Positions 32,701 to 44,155 of a stretch of 64,000 bases of DNA are shown piece after piece. The notes under the pieces are model-generated. The model saw nothing but the letters and a program-made list of their open reading frames with translations. It was not told where the DNA came from and did not search any database. Every line of letters begins with the position of its first letter. The stretch's first letter is position 1. Source of the DNA: Acanthopleura granulata (lineage: Eukaryota > Mollusca > Polyplacophora > Chitonida > Chitonidae); contig JABBOT010000001.1 in the NCBI GenBank assembly GCA_016165875.1, positions 44,940,847 through 45,004,846 on the forward strand, read 5' to 3'. The position numbers and the translations under genes are program-made.

Positions 32701-35700
32701 CACGTTATTCAAATGGGAAGATTTTGACGAATTTGTCTTGGTGTTTTTCTGATAGCTTGAAAACTATACAATATACGAAAATAATTCTTGCAGATTTGCA
32801 ATCCTGACATAAGGAGCATGAGACAGTATGTTTGTTTATTCATTTTAAGTACAATTTAGAGGTGATATAATATTTATGTAACTTCAAAGGTCAATTACAG
32901 CCTAGTTTGCATATCAGACTAAACCTGTGAGGGAAGCTGAGTAGGGCCATCCACCTAGAAAGAGCAAATGGAATTTCATCCCGACAGCTTTACCTGTTGT
33001 TGAGAAAAAGATTTTTTAAGCTCAACAACGAAATTCAAAATGTCTGCTAAATCACATGACTGGCCAATGAATAATCAAGACTGCAAAGTTTGGATTCTCT
33101 ACCTTCAGTAGTTTGGGAGATGTTGCAATTTTACAAGAGGACTAAAAATAATAATAATCCGAACAATTTCAAAAGGTGTCCCACAGGGAATCTGTGTGGA
33201 CCCCTAAAAATACTTATAATCAGCAAATATAACATAATGCAAGTGAGAAATGACTGCAATACCTGTAGTAGTTGCCGTTGCTGTCCTTGGCTTCATCAGC
33301 CACAGCACAGTATATCGCAGTCTGTGCTCCGTCATAAGCAGATTTCATGAGGAACCAGGTAAATGGAGAGAAGCTCAGACTGACAAAGGCATTTGTCTTG
33401 AAGACAAAGTGTCTGTGGATGTTGGTGTTGGTAATGCCTGGGTTTACACAGTATACATTAATCCCTCTTCCTGTGAAGCAAAAGGAAAAAGATTTACATG
33501 CACTTATTTTTTATGATAACCTACATTACAATGATAAATCGATCAAATTCAGTGGGAAAACCTCATATAACCTCCAGATAAAAGCCTGAACTGTATTGGA
33601 GTTCCACGGCAATATAAAAGCAACAAAAACATATTCCGGATTCTAGAAAAAATTAACTGCACATTATTTATCGATAATACATGCATGGCAATCCGGTGAG
33701 AACACCATCAAAATGATTACATTAGGGAGGGGTCAAAATACAACTCACACAATGTTACAAAAAATGTTGAACACCACTTGAGCGAACCTTGTTTTCAACA
33801 TTGTGTGAGTTCCATCCCCTCCCACAAAATCCAATTATAACAATGAAAGCCTGAAACTGTTTAAAGATTATTGTGCAAAAAAAGATACCAAAAAAAATTT
33901 AAACTTGTTTAAAACAATCCTACAGAACCAATAGGAATCTTGTTAAAGCTTTTAGTCTTTTTTTGTAAGCAGGACTATATCGGCGTATTTGTAAATGGGT
34001 ACAAGTTCGAAAAATCTCTTGATCTTGTATCACCAAAAACTATCACCTTCTAATCTGTGTGCCAATTCCTGGCTGAACAAGATGACAGCTAGTTTACTCT
34101 GAGAAAACTGTTTCCCGGAGTTGAACTCTGCTTCTTTCTCTCCGTTAATATCGTCAAAGTTAATTTCTCCCAGCTTATAAGCTGATGCCGTTAGGTTAAT
34201 GATTCTAGCTGGGGTGGAGGATTTCATCACATCCAACAGCAGGTTTGTCAGCAAAAAATGACCTGAAGAAAAAACAGTTTTTTACGATGTATTTAACCGA
34301 TTGTACGTCTTTGATAGTGAGAGATTTCAATGATTAAAATGTGAGATTATTTAAGCAACAAACATCTAATTTGGTATAAATTACAAGGTATGAATTATTT
34401 CTTAATATTTTATATTATTTTATAACTTGTGAGCATGGCAACCATCATTTTTTTTCTACTCTTGCAATATAAACAGAATGTTCAATACAGTAAGTTACAC
34501 TTTGTTATAATAAGATTTGAGGCAAATTATTATTAAATTTTAGTTACTTTTCAACTCGTTGTTGGAACTTTATTTTTTGTCAGTTTCTTTTGGCATACAT
34601 GCAGTTACATACCCAAATAGTTCACTTGAAACTGCTCTTCAAATTTATCCTCAGTTTCTTTCTGGGGCCCCATCATTATCCCAGCATTGTTTACTAAAAT
34701 GTTCAGTTTGCTTTCCGCTGAAAGTTAGGCAAGAAAATAGCAAAATACAAGATTTTACCTCAGGAAACTTTATTTCGGTTAACAGATTTTCATTTAAGAT
34801 CTATCATGTCTATCAATGCTTTTCAAATATATATTCAGTTACAAATGCAGTCACGGACTATTTCCATAGGCATATATTTTATGAAGATAAGTAAATTACA
34901 GGTAATAATGATAATTTTACAAATGATCAGGCAGCATTACAGCTTTAGTGTGGCAGAAACAAAACTGAAAAATCTTCAATGTTATGACACTCAGAGGTAA
35001 AGATCTATAAAGAAAGTTCTTTCTATCATGATGAAATAATATTATTCCACTGACGCAATTAATACTCACAACATTCTTACATACTATCTGAAAGACAACC
35101 ATAAGTATATCTTACTTTTTTTGAAAGTTTCCACAAACTTTCGGATACTTTTGAACGAGGAGAGATCTAGAGGCAGCACAAATACATCGTGCTTCTTTTT
35201 TGATTTGCACTTTATATAATCCACAGTTTCTTTGGCAGCATCTTCATTCTTGCATGCAAGGATAACTCTGGCTCCTATGATATGACATAAAAATCAGAGT
35301 TGCCATGTAACAAATACATACACTCAATATGTTATTAAACAAGACTTCTTTTACATGTATTTAATCAAATGGTTATTTATCATTGTTGCTTAACATCATA
35401 CTGAAGAATCTTTCACTTTATCTATGATGGTTGTTAGTATTATGGGTGGAGGAAACAAAAAACCTGCAATCTTTGGCAAGTTCTTGATATGCACATATCA
35501 TAATGTTGAAAGACAAGTGGTCTTCAATGAATTTTAGACACAAGCAAACTTCCCCACAAATCTCATAGACTGATTACTGTGACCAAGGTCTCACAAACAG
35601 TCAGAGAAAGAAACCCTACACACTCAATGCCCAAGTTTTGCACCTGCACAATGTATCACAGCGATTGAAAGGCAAGCATCTTTAACATCCAGACCACGAC

Positions 35701-38700
35701 TCGCTCCCTCTGATGTTTATTTGGTTTTTGTTATATAATCTGAAAGAGTTGCTGTCTTCATCAAAGATTCTACCCACCTCTCCGAGCAAAGTCCAGAGCA
35801 ATCTGTTCCCCAATTCCAGAGCTGGCACCAGTGACAATAGCTGTCTTTCCTGTTAGCTTTGTGTCACTTTGACACTGAGCCCCTCTGAAGTAAGCCCTAG
35901 ACAAAGAAATAACAGTCTCATTTTTATCTCATTTAATAGTTAATTAAATAAAGGGGCCTGACCAATACCAAAGAGTAACAATCACACGCAAATGCAACAT
36001 AAAAAGATGGACTCGGTTTTATTTTAAAATTCTGACATTCATCATGAGTCCATCATCCATACTAAAAAAAAATTCCAGTAGATCTCCCCTTAGCAGTACG
36101 GCTAAAATGCGAATGCCAAAGTTACTCCCTGGGTTACTTTAGATCAGCTCATAGCAGTGTTGATAAACATGTAGAGAAAATAAGAGTACACAGACATATA
36201 GAGATTTCTAACTTTATTTTTCCTCACTACGAAAGTTAGCAGACATCTTTACAAATGTAACAAAAACGAAACAGAATCTGTGTATTCCATAGCTGATTCC
36301 CTGTTACGGGAGAGCTGGCATTTGAGACTGGACAGTCTTTCACCAGTGCGTTGGTACTTCTTCTTCTTTCTAGGGGGCTGTGCTCCACCATCTAGCTGCA
36401 TAAGTTTTTCTTCGCTGGCTGCCTGTTCCTTCTTTAACATATTGATCACTTCAAACAAGTTAGGATGGGCTTTCATTATTGCCCTGTTCAGCTTCGAATG
36501 CCATCCTTTCAAATGGTTTCTGGTCCTTGCACTGTTGTTGTCATGATGATTCCATACAGATGGTGAAAACTGGTCTTCTATCCAGGTTTGTGTAACACAG
36601 CCGGCCAGCTTGGTCGCTGGTGTATTTGGTTGTTGGTTGGCAATCTCAATCCAAACTTCGTCAAGAACATTCTGATTTGCCGTGAGAACCTGTGTAGCTC
36701 TGTATCTGTCTGGTAGATACTTTAGAGTTCTAATTTCTGCACCTGTCTCCAAATACAATGAGTAAAATGGAAGAAGCATCCTCTGACCTCTGTATTTGGA
36801 AATACCTCTTGGACGGCACTGTGTTGGCTTTTTGATAGTCCATCTAAAACCAGGCTGGATGGATATCAATATTACATTCTCCTTCCTTAACACAAAGTAG
36901 ATGAAAGAGACATTCATAGGTGGCTTGAGACTTGTCAGGCAGGAAACTATAGACAAGGGGAAATATCTGTCCTTCAACAAAGCCATGGAGCATGTAGATC
37001 TTAACACTGTTGGACAGGTAGAAGGATACCTCAGGGTTTTAATGGTACTAAAAATCAAGATCTAATTGTTGTCACCATTCTTGATCTGAAGGAAATCATC
37101 ATCCGTCAGAGTCCTTGTCCATTCTTCTTCTAGGTGGATTGTGGATCTGTTCTATGGTAAGGCTGGTAACTGCTTATGCCACTGACGGTACAAGGAATCA
37201 TTCATCTGCTGGAATGTGGGCATAAGATGAGCAACATATTCAACATCGTCAAGGCATTCATCTGTACGTAGGTTCACCAGTTCATCATGATACATGGATG
37301 ATATTGGTGTAACCGAGCTAGTTATTGGTGTTTGTTGACCACCAGTTATCTAAACTTTGGGGAAGCTAACTTGGTACGACCCACAGAAAAGGAAAAAAAC
37401 ACAGAAGTGGAGACATCTTTTTGTATTCTTGGCATCCTGTACTACCTGGAGACATAAGACAATAACTCTGTAACTCCTGATGCCTTCAAGACTCTAACTA
37501 CCAGATTGACTGCAAGACTGACTGCAAGACTGACTGCTAGCACACATCAGGGCAGGGCTTTTATAGCCCCAGCGAGGATCACACAGAGGACAATTAATTG
37601 CCGAGCTGTGGGAGTTCTAATCAGCACAAGGCTAACTAGGATTTGTGTTTTTATAACATCAAAAACACTGCATTTACAGATACTTTAATGTATACATCTA
37701 ACAACTTTTAACCACCACTAAATTGACCAGGTATACTCTACGAGCATGTCAAATAGGAAAAATGTACTATATCTACTATTTTAACTACACACCATTTAAT
37801 CCTTAAGAAACAACTCAGTCAAATTTAATTCTATTTTAAATCTATCAAAATTTCCAGGCTATTTACCAAGCTATATTATAACAGTGACCATGTTAAACTA
37901 CATGATAGTAGACACATATTCATATGCAACACACCTACCTAATATTATAAACCAGTTATGAATTTTATCCTTAAAGTTGTGAAACACACCAATCTAGCAA
38001 AAGGGCAGGAAATAACAACATCCTAACTTCAGCCTAACTACATTGACGTGATTTCTTCAAAAGCTTGGTTCTTGATATTCTGCATAACCTTGCTAACAGC
38101 GACAATATGGACAGCAGGAGGATATTACCTGTATGAACTAGAATTTAGGAATGATGTAATGTAGTTTTCACCAGATACACATGGTGAATAATGTTCATTG
38201 TAAGCTTCTGTAAATAAACTGGATGATACATAAGCTTATTTTTGACATGTCTGAGAGTGTTGATCGAGAATCATTCACCTCTTAATCTACCTTAATCCAC
38301 TCACCGCAAGTAATGGCGAGGAGTCGGATCAAGGCACTAATCCTCTCTTAACATTGCTACGGCGAAATGCAATAAGGCAAGAAATTAAGGCAAAACGACA
38401 ATGAACCAGTAACGCTATGTATGTAAGTCTTGTGTTTCCTGTTCTGCTAAAAATGAATAGTTTCCTAATCAGGATGCATGGTAAAAATGTTTCCAAAACA
38501 GGGAACATTAAAAGAAGTTTCCAGAATAGGAAAGAAATGCAAAAGTTTCCTGAGCTGGGAACAAGTGCAAAAAAATATTAAACTCAAAAATTTCCTGAAA
38601 AAAGAAACATTCGCATTTCCATTTCAATTGTGGAAGTTCTATTAATCCAAGCCCATATTAAGTTTTTCAAAATTAACATTCTTCAAAACCATAAATCCAT

Positions 38701-41628
38701 ATCCACTTTAAACACTAAAAACACTAATACAATATGCCCATTACAATTTCAATAAATACTTTTTAATCAGAAGTATTAAGCACAAAGGCAAATAGCATGG
38801 ATTCTAAAATCAAAGCAGTCATTACAGTGCTATAGTTGGCAAATTGTCATATGTATCTCGTTGCATCCAGCCTATGGTCCGTTTTTACTTTAAATCATGT
38901 AAATGCAACTAACATGTATGTGTACAAGGCCTTAGCATCCCCTGCTTCACCCTCTTAAGCAGGCTTTCTTTTCAAAAGCACACTGAGGTTAACAATTTTT
39001 TTAAACCTCACTACAAATATTCATAAAATGTTGTATACATGTAAAGTCATCACATTTGATAAACAATAACATGAAACAATAACGATTGGGAAGGTCATTT
39101 GCCACGAGTTTTGATATGAAAATTAATCTATCAGTGTTAATGTATGGTAATAATCCAGTTATACATGCATTTTTCCATACATGTACATTATTTCACATAA
39201 GTGTATGCAGTTTGTACATGTAGCTTATGTTTGGCCACAAAATAATAAAGGGCATCACATGTTCAATACATTTGGAACATGCTGACGTCAAAGCAACCCT
39301 GGTTCATTCATCTGAAAGTCAGTGATGTCACAAAATTTGTGTATTTTCTTTAAACATGAATGAAATATAATAATATAAATACTGGAATATAAGAACAATT
39401 TCTATGAAAATTGGCAGCACTCACGAAGACCATATGTATTACCCAAGTACAGGGATAAAATAATGATTGAAGAACACATTTACAACAATATTCAGATGCA
39501 ATTATTTACATAATTTCAACACATTTACTATAAGTATTTGTCATCCGAAAGAAAAACTAAATTTATATAAACAAGAAAGCAATCAGAGACTGCAAAAATG
39601 TATGTCCCCCCTCCCCTCCAGAAAAATAAAAACACAGCACAACCATTAATATATTTATAAGGGACTGACTACACTTGTGTGAAAATGCACAACTTCAATA
39701 AGATTCAAATGAAAACAACAACCAAAAAAGATATACTTTAAAGAGGTATGGATTCAATAACAACATGGACAAATGCATGGCAAGAAAAATAGCAGGGTGG
39801 GGGTTAAAATCTGTACTTTTCTGTGTTTGTGAAAGAGGAATTGGGTCTGTGCACAAATCTGAGCAATATATACAACTTCTAAAATTGATCAAAATGTGAA
39901 AAAATAACCTGAAAGTGCACAACTTCAGGTCATTTTGTACTCTTTGCGTGAGTTTGAGAATGCTATGCCTAATAGTTGCTGAGATATGCTCTGGACACAT
40001 TTGAAAAATATGGTTAAGGGCAAATAACTCCTAAAATGGACCAAAACATGAAAAAATAACCTGACAGTGCACAACTTCAGGTCACTTTGTGAGACTCTGA
40101 GAATCCTAAGTGTAATAGTTGCTGAGAAATGCTTCGCACAAAGTCGAACAAGATAGAGAGACAGACAAAAAAAGCAAGAGGTAGCCAACTATTAGTCACC
40201 ACGTGTCACACTAGGTGTCTCTAATGTGGGGCTTGAGCGACTGTGTCATTTCTAATGCAAATCCCAACGTCAGAGCAATCTCAGACTATTGACACCTGTT
40301 TTAGACCACAAACATCATTCAGAAAAGACTTAGATGACTTGCAGTGAAAGTGCTGTGGCTATGAAATCCATCAGTAATTAAAACAGGACTACCAGTTGAA
40401 CAGCAGTCTGGGGCTAAGTGAAGAGCTGAATTTCAGTGGACAAACCGGAAATCTCAACCTTTCTTGTCACTGAATCAGAGGGATGTACATGTAAGTGACA
40501 ACATTATGAAAATCTGACTGTAGATCCATAACGATTTACATTATTTATTTAGATATATATAGGACACATAAAGGCATACTTGTGACTGATGCTATTACAG
40601 TCACAGTCAAAGCGACAGACGATGAACCTGTCTCATCCAAGAAGGTAATCATATAACAACACTGGTACCTATATATAAGTGCTAATCTAATGAAATAGAC
40701 GTTGTATATGCTGTGGTTACAATATCTAACAGAGGCTCATTTACAAAATGAAGGGTATTTTCCTATCCACATTAAGATGCTGCCTAGCTTTTAACAGAAA
40801 AAAACGCTAAAAAGACGTGATTTCCGGTAGTCACTATAGAACACACATCTGACAGACACGATTCCATGACCCATTTTCGCTCTGTGTGAGCAGAATCTAG
40901 AAAAAATAACGAAGAAAAACTGACTGAAAGAGGGTAGCGGAATTCGACTAGCTCAAACCATGTCATTCTAGCACCAGATAGCGAGAGCACCCACCAATCT
41001 CTTGTCCATACAGCGTTAATCTCACGAGACGGCTCCAATGCCGATTCGGTTTGTCAGCAATGATCAACCGTTGGGATCGCATGTCGCAGCGGTTTTAAAA
41101 CGCTTGCGTTAGGGCCATATTGGCTGGTTTAGACCATTGCTTCCGTCAAAAATTCCAGCAGTGCGCCATGTTTAGTTAGCCGTGAAGAGATTCCGCTAAT
41201 CTCCGTGATGTGGAGTTCTTCGATGATGGGGTCACAATGTTACATTGGGCAGTTCACATGCCGAAAACTCCCACAGTGCGAAGGATAATCAAAAATGTCT
41301 AGCGAACGGCAAGTAATTAATAATGAAAACTCATGCACTGTGCGATCCCCAAAGCTAATTATTGCTGATTGAGGAACATACAGATTTTAAAGGCTAGGCT
41401 GCATCTAGATGCGGACAGGAAAATGCTCCTCGTTTTGCAGATAGACCTCTGTTAGACGTTGTATCGGTAGCATACAACGTCTAATTCATTAGGCTACGTA
41501 AGTGCCTGTTACTTCACATTTCTGACTTACCGAAAGCCATACAGCACTCCAACCACGATGCCAATAAGAATAGGATACCAAGAATCAAAGATCTTGTCGG
41601 GATTGGGGAGACCTTCAAGGTTAACCAT
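29734..41628 (-). CDS. RDH-like short-chain dehydrogenase with substituted active site, seven coding exons
   Basis: Exons in transcript order: 41628-41531, 35896-35778, 35274-35116, 34717-34613, 34262-34047, 33470-33263, 29872-29734. All have GT-AG junctions and sum to 1044 bases (347 residues). Residues about 17-31 form an N-terminal membrane anchor. TGASSGIG (55-62) and NNAG (135-138) are intact, as is NYLGHFLLTN. At the active site NLTA replaces NVSS (Ala186 for the usual Ser) and FSQSK replaces YxxxK (Phe213 for Tyr, Lys217 kept). Frame and splice sites are intact, so it is not an obvious pseudogene. Exon sizes 119/159/105/216/208 mirror the RDH13-like gene (119/156/105/210/208), showing common origin. 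NADP binding is likely retained; normal catalysis is doubtful. It could be a pseudo-enzyme or use another mechanism. Intron 1 (5.6 kb) holds a MULE remnant. Confidence 0.9.
30143..30595. mobile_element. fold-back MITE, 453 bp with long terminal inverted repeats
   Basis: The left end CCTCATAAAAATGAAC... GAAAAGACC is mirrored by GGTCTTTTCAC ... TTCATTTTTATGAGG at the right end. The match continues inward: TTCACTGAATTTTTTAGA and GTATGGTGGGTTTTATGGA words pair with their reverse complements. No transposase is present. It sits in intron 6 of the minus-strand SDR gene. No clear target duplication was seen. Confidence 0.82.
30869..30901. repeat. fragment of the same MITE terminus
   Basis: CTTAAAAATGAACTGTGAGT GACTGAAAG repeats the left terminus of the MITE at 30143 with few changes, 270 bases beyond its right end. 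This is a solo end or nested relic. Confidence 0.6.
31665..32590. repeat. decayed tRNA-like repeat fragments
   Basis: Three stretches (near 31705, 32415 and 32490) share AACTGGATTTGAACC, the reverse complement of a tRNA-type B box, with A-rich flanks. They look like remains of a second tRNA-derived repeat family on the minus strand. They lack acceptor stems and are not tRNA genes. The rest of this intron part shows nothing definite. Confidence 0.4.
33725..33823. repeat. 99-bp inverted repeat (small hairpin element)
   Basis: GGGAGGGG...ACTCACACAATGTT (33743-33756) pairs perfectly with AACATTGTGTGAGT (33797-33810) and then CCCCTCCC. It lies in intron 5 of the minus-strand SDR gene. It may be a tiny MITE or a structured intronic RNA. 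Confidence 0.7.
35367..35465 (-). mobile_element. diverged SINE tail
   Basis: TTATTTATCATTGTTGCTTA, GAAGAATCTTTCACTT and GTATTATGGGTGGAGGAAAC resemble the SINE 3' part at low similarity. Intron 2 of the minus-strand SDR gene. Confidence 0.5.
36249..37290 (-). pseudogene. MULE (Mutator-like) transposase remnant
   Basis: Inside intron 1 of the minus-strand SDR gene. An open frame (36249-37058) ends with RTRNHLKGWHSKLNRAIMKA, HPNLFEVINML and a basic PPRKKKKYQR stretch. This matches the C-terminal part of MULE-type transposases, where an Asn-x-x-(Leu)-(Glu/Lys)-Gly-Trp-His motif is typical. In another frame near 36900-36960 there is FPLVYSFLPDKSQATYECLF, the catalytic-core region upstream, so at least one frameshift separates the two. 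Farther upstream (to about 37290) short fragments continue. No terminal inverted repeats were identified. Inactive relic. Confidence 0.65.
37300..39650. other. intron 1 of minus-strand SDR gene, no gene seen
   Basis: AT-rich. A short GACTGCAAGACTGACT triplication lies at 37508-37541, and TTTCC/GGGAAC-rich words cluster at 38455-38620. No exon or element boundary recognised. Confidence 0.55.
39660..40150. repeat. dispersed repeat, ~150-bp modules (GTGCACAACTTCAGGTCA)
   Basis: Two good modules share AACATGAAAAAATAACCTGA, GTGCACAACTTCAGGTCA and TAGTTGCTGAGA-ATGC (about 39885 and 40045). A weaker third lies near 39680. Intronic, no coding value. Confidence 0.75.
41452..41484. repeat. perfect 13-bp inverted repeat with 7-bp loop
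   Basis: TTAGACGTTGTAT-CGGTAGC-ATACAACGTCTAA, 47 bases past the 5' splice site of exon 1 of the minus-strand SDR gene. A stable hairpin near a splice donor could influence splicing, or it is a chance or relic palindrome. Confidence 0.7.
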
Positions 41629-42879
41629 CACTGCAGTTAATTGTAATAATCGTCTTTTCGTACCAACGTGTAACTTGTTAAGCGTGGGTTATAGGTCCAG
41701 TTAAACCGGAAGAGCATTCTAAGGGAGGTAATTCCCACAACTTTCCTTGAATCAGAAGGAATCAGTAGCCACATTAGCGCTTCCACTTTTCTAGAGGCAA
41801 TGTAATGGCGGCACACCACTATAAATTTTCAGTTTAATTACATGTTAACGTTTGGCCTCACAGTACTGTCCCTAAATCTGCAAGCCCTAAACTCTCCGGG
41901 CCTCGTAGTCCTTGTCCCATGAGAAAACTCCAGTCAAATTCATGATAGAGCATGATGGATGAAATTTTTCACGTTTCGTGTGTTATCATTTCCTCCTCTC
42001 ACTCCAACAATATTTATGATATCCAACCTTCACTGTACAATGTCCTCTATACATTTAACGGGCCAGTTCACCTTCATATTACGGAGGTTTCGCAAGGTCA
42101 CATTTAATGATAACATTACACAGAGAACAACACACGTCATCACTCCGTGTGTACATGTGCGGCGTGCGCTGCCACTGTCGGTGATCTTGTTCGTCTGCTA
42201 CGGACAGTTGGCGCTTTACAAGCATGTAAAAAACGAAAAACAGATCTGAGTGGAGTCTTGTGTCACAAAATATTTTTTTTTTTCTTCTGAATGATTACTT
42301 CAGGTTAACTGCATGGATTGCATGCTCCTGACAGAAGTAAAAATTGAAATATTTCTGCGGTAAAATTTAGATTTTATTGCGCATTTATGATTACTAGCTA
42401 TCCGTGTCGTAAACTCTTGAAAGGCCATTGTTTCTAACAACAACATGAGGTGCACTTCTCTAATCTGTCACCCTAGTGACTTAACCAGCGCCTCCGTGAC
42501 TATAGCGTGATCTAAATGTAAGTTATTTGCCTGCACTTAGTCCTACACGAATACAAGGCCCAGACGTTCCGATGGGCCGGAGATAACCTATCGCACCAGG
42601 CAACCAAATGATAGGACCCAGGTTGCCCCGTTGGGCAAGTTAAAAAGTATACCCAACGAAAGACATTTTGTCCTTATTTTAATCGATTTTTGTTTTTCTG
42701 AACATACCTCACGTACATGTAGGCCTACTTGGCAAGTATGTACAGTTCAACCCACAGATCGGGCTTCTATTAACCGTGAGTTAAATTTAGCAAAGCCGTA
42801 GCAACAGAAGGTTTGGAGGTTCGCATGCCTAAATGAAGACCCTCTGCAGACAAAATGACAGTTCTACTCTGATGAGGAC
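41629..42879. other. 5' region of the minus-strand SDR gene
   Basis: Expected to contain its promoter. No clear TATA box at a convincing distance was seen, and no other gene was recognised. Confidence 0.45.
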
Positions 42880-43900
42880 AAAATGAGTGGTCGTCTCAAA
42901 TATTTCGGTGGGGAAAAGTCCACCTCAGGGCATACTGATCGGGCAGCTGAGGACAGGCCAATTAAGAAGCGCAGATATGAAACAACAGTGTGTACACGAA
43001 CATTTCAAGACAAGTGGTTGGGGGAATTGCCGTGGCTCCTATTTGACCGAGTCTGTCGTGAACTGTCGTGTTTGCATTGCGTCTTCCGTCTTCGCCGACA
43101 TCAAAAACGAACCGATTTTCGTTAGGACATCATTAAAGTACGAGTTCCCATCATACTGCCCGCCTGTGATTCTCAACGGCGTTCAGAATGTGATGTCGAA
43201 AAACCGATTCACGGGCCTTATATTTTCACGAATTGCCGCAAGAAAGGATTAAGTCAGGTTTATGCCTCTCTTTAACACAACATATACTTAGGCTAAGCGC
43301 TGCAGGCCAAACGAATATTTCCAGTGGATATCACATATGCAGAATGTAAATATTTGAACAGCAATGGCGGTAGACTGGTAGGGAAATATCACAAACACTC
43401 AACAAAAACAGCTGTAAAGAACTGGAAAACACAAAATTTGTCACAGTTATGTGTGATGGAAGTACAGACTGTGGCTTTATAGAACATTAACTGGTGTACT
43501 TAAGATACGTTGTACAAGGTTAATCCAAAATCCAGCTCATTGATATGGTAGACTTGCAGCACAACCATGCAGATGGTGTGGTGGAAGGTATAAAGCGAGA
43601 CTTTGGCAATCTTGGATTGTCAGTTGAAAGACTGTCAAATGAGAACACTGTCCCATTCTAGTGAGTCAAAACTATTATGGCGCTTCGGTTAATATGGGGC
43701 GGCTAAATGGGACCGCAGCAAAAACCCAATCACAGATTCCCCAAGCCATAGCGGTTCATTGTGTAGCGTACAATCTTGAATCTTGGGTATGCTAGATTCA
43801 GTCAAGCAGAACAATTATTTACAACAGGTCGAGGGAGTAGTTAAAGGCGTGTTTAAGTTTTATAGGTATTCACACAGAAGACGGGGAGATCTATGAGTAC
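42880..43900 (+). pseudogene. ZNF862/hAT-like protein pseudogene with TTF-type zinc finger start
   Basis: The first frame has a basic KKRRYETT segment and FQDKWLGELPWLLFDR, then a Cys-x-x-Cys, the start of a TTF-type zinc finger. The text continues in a second frame (VCIASSVFADI, FVRTSLKYEFP). After a gap, pieces of the hAT-like domain follow in several frames: VTVMCDGSTDCG, LQHNHADGVVEGIK and an AVHCVAYNLE motif near 43770. These are hallmarks of the ZNF862/C17orf113-like family derived from hAT transposases. Stops and shifts break it everywhere, and no introns are evident, so it is a dead copy. The LINE starts just beyond its 3' end. Confidence 0.65.
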
Positions 43901-44155
43901 TGTCATCTGTTTTCAATGAATGAATGAATGAATGATTATGGCTTAATGCCACATCGGCAATATCTCAGCCATATCGTGGCGAGAACAAGGTGGAAACACG
44001 AGACGGTTCAGGTTTTCGATAGGGATGTGAGAACATTCAAAACAAACCAAAAACGTTCGGACATGATTAAAATCAGGTAAGAAAACCAAAACAGTTAAAT
44101 CTCGAAAACCAGCATATTAAGGAAGTTTTATGACAAGTATTTATGAAAATAAAAT

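Noticed and set aside
36280..36546. + strand frame over the MULE remnant
   Set aside because: Antisense shadow of the transposase C-terminus.
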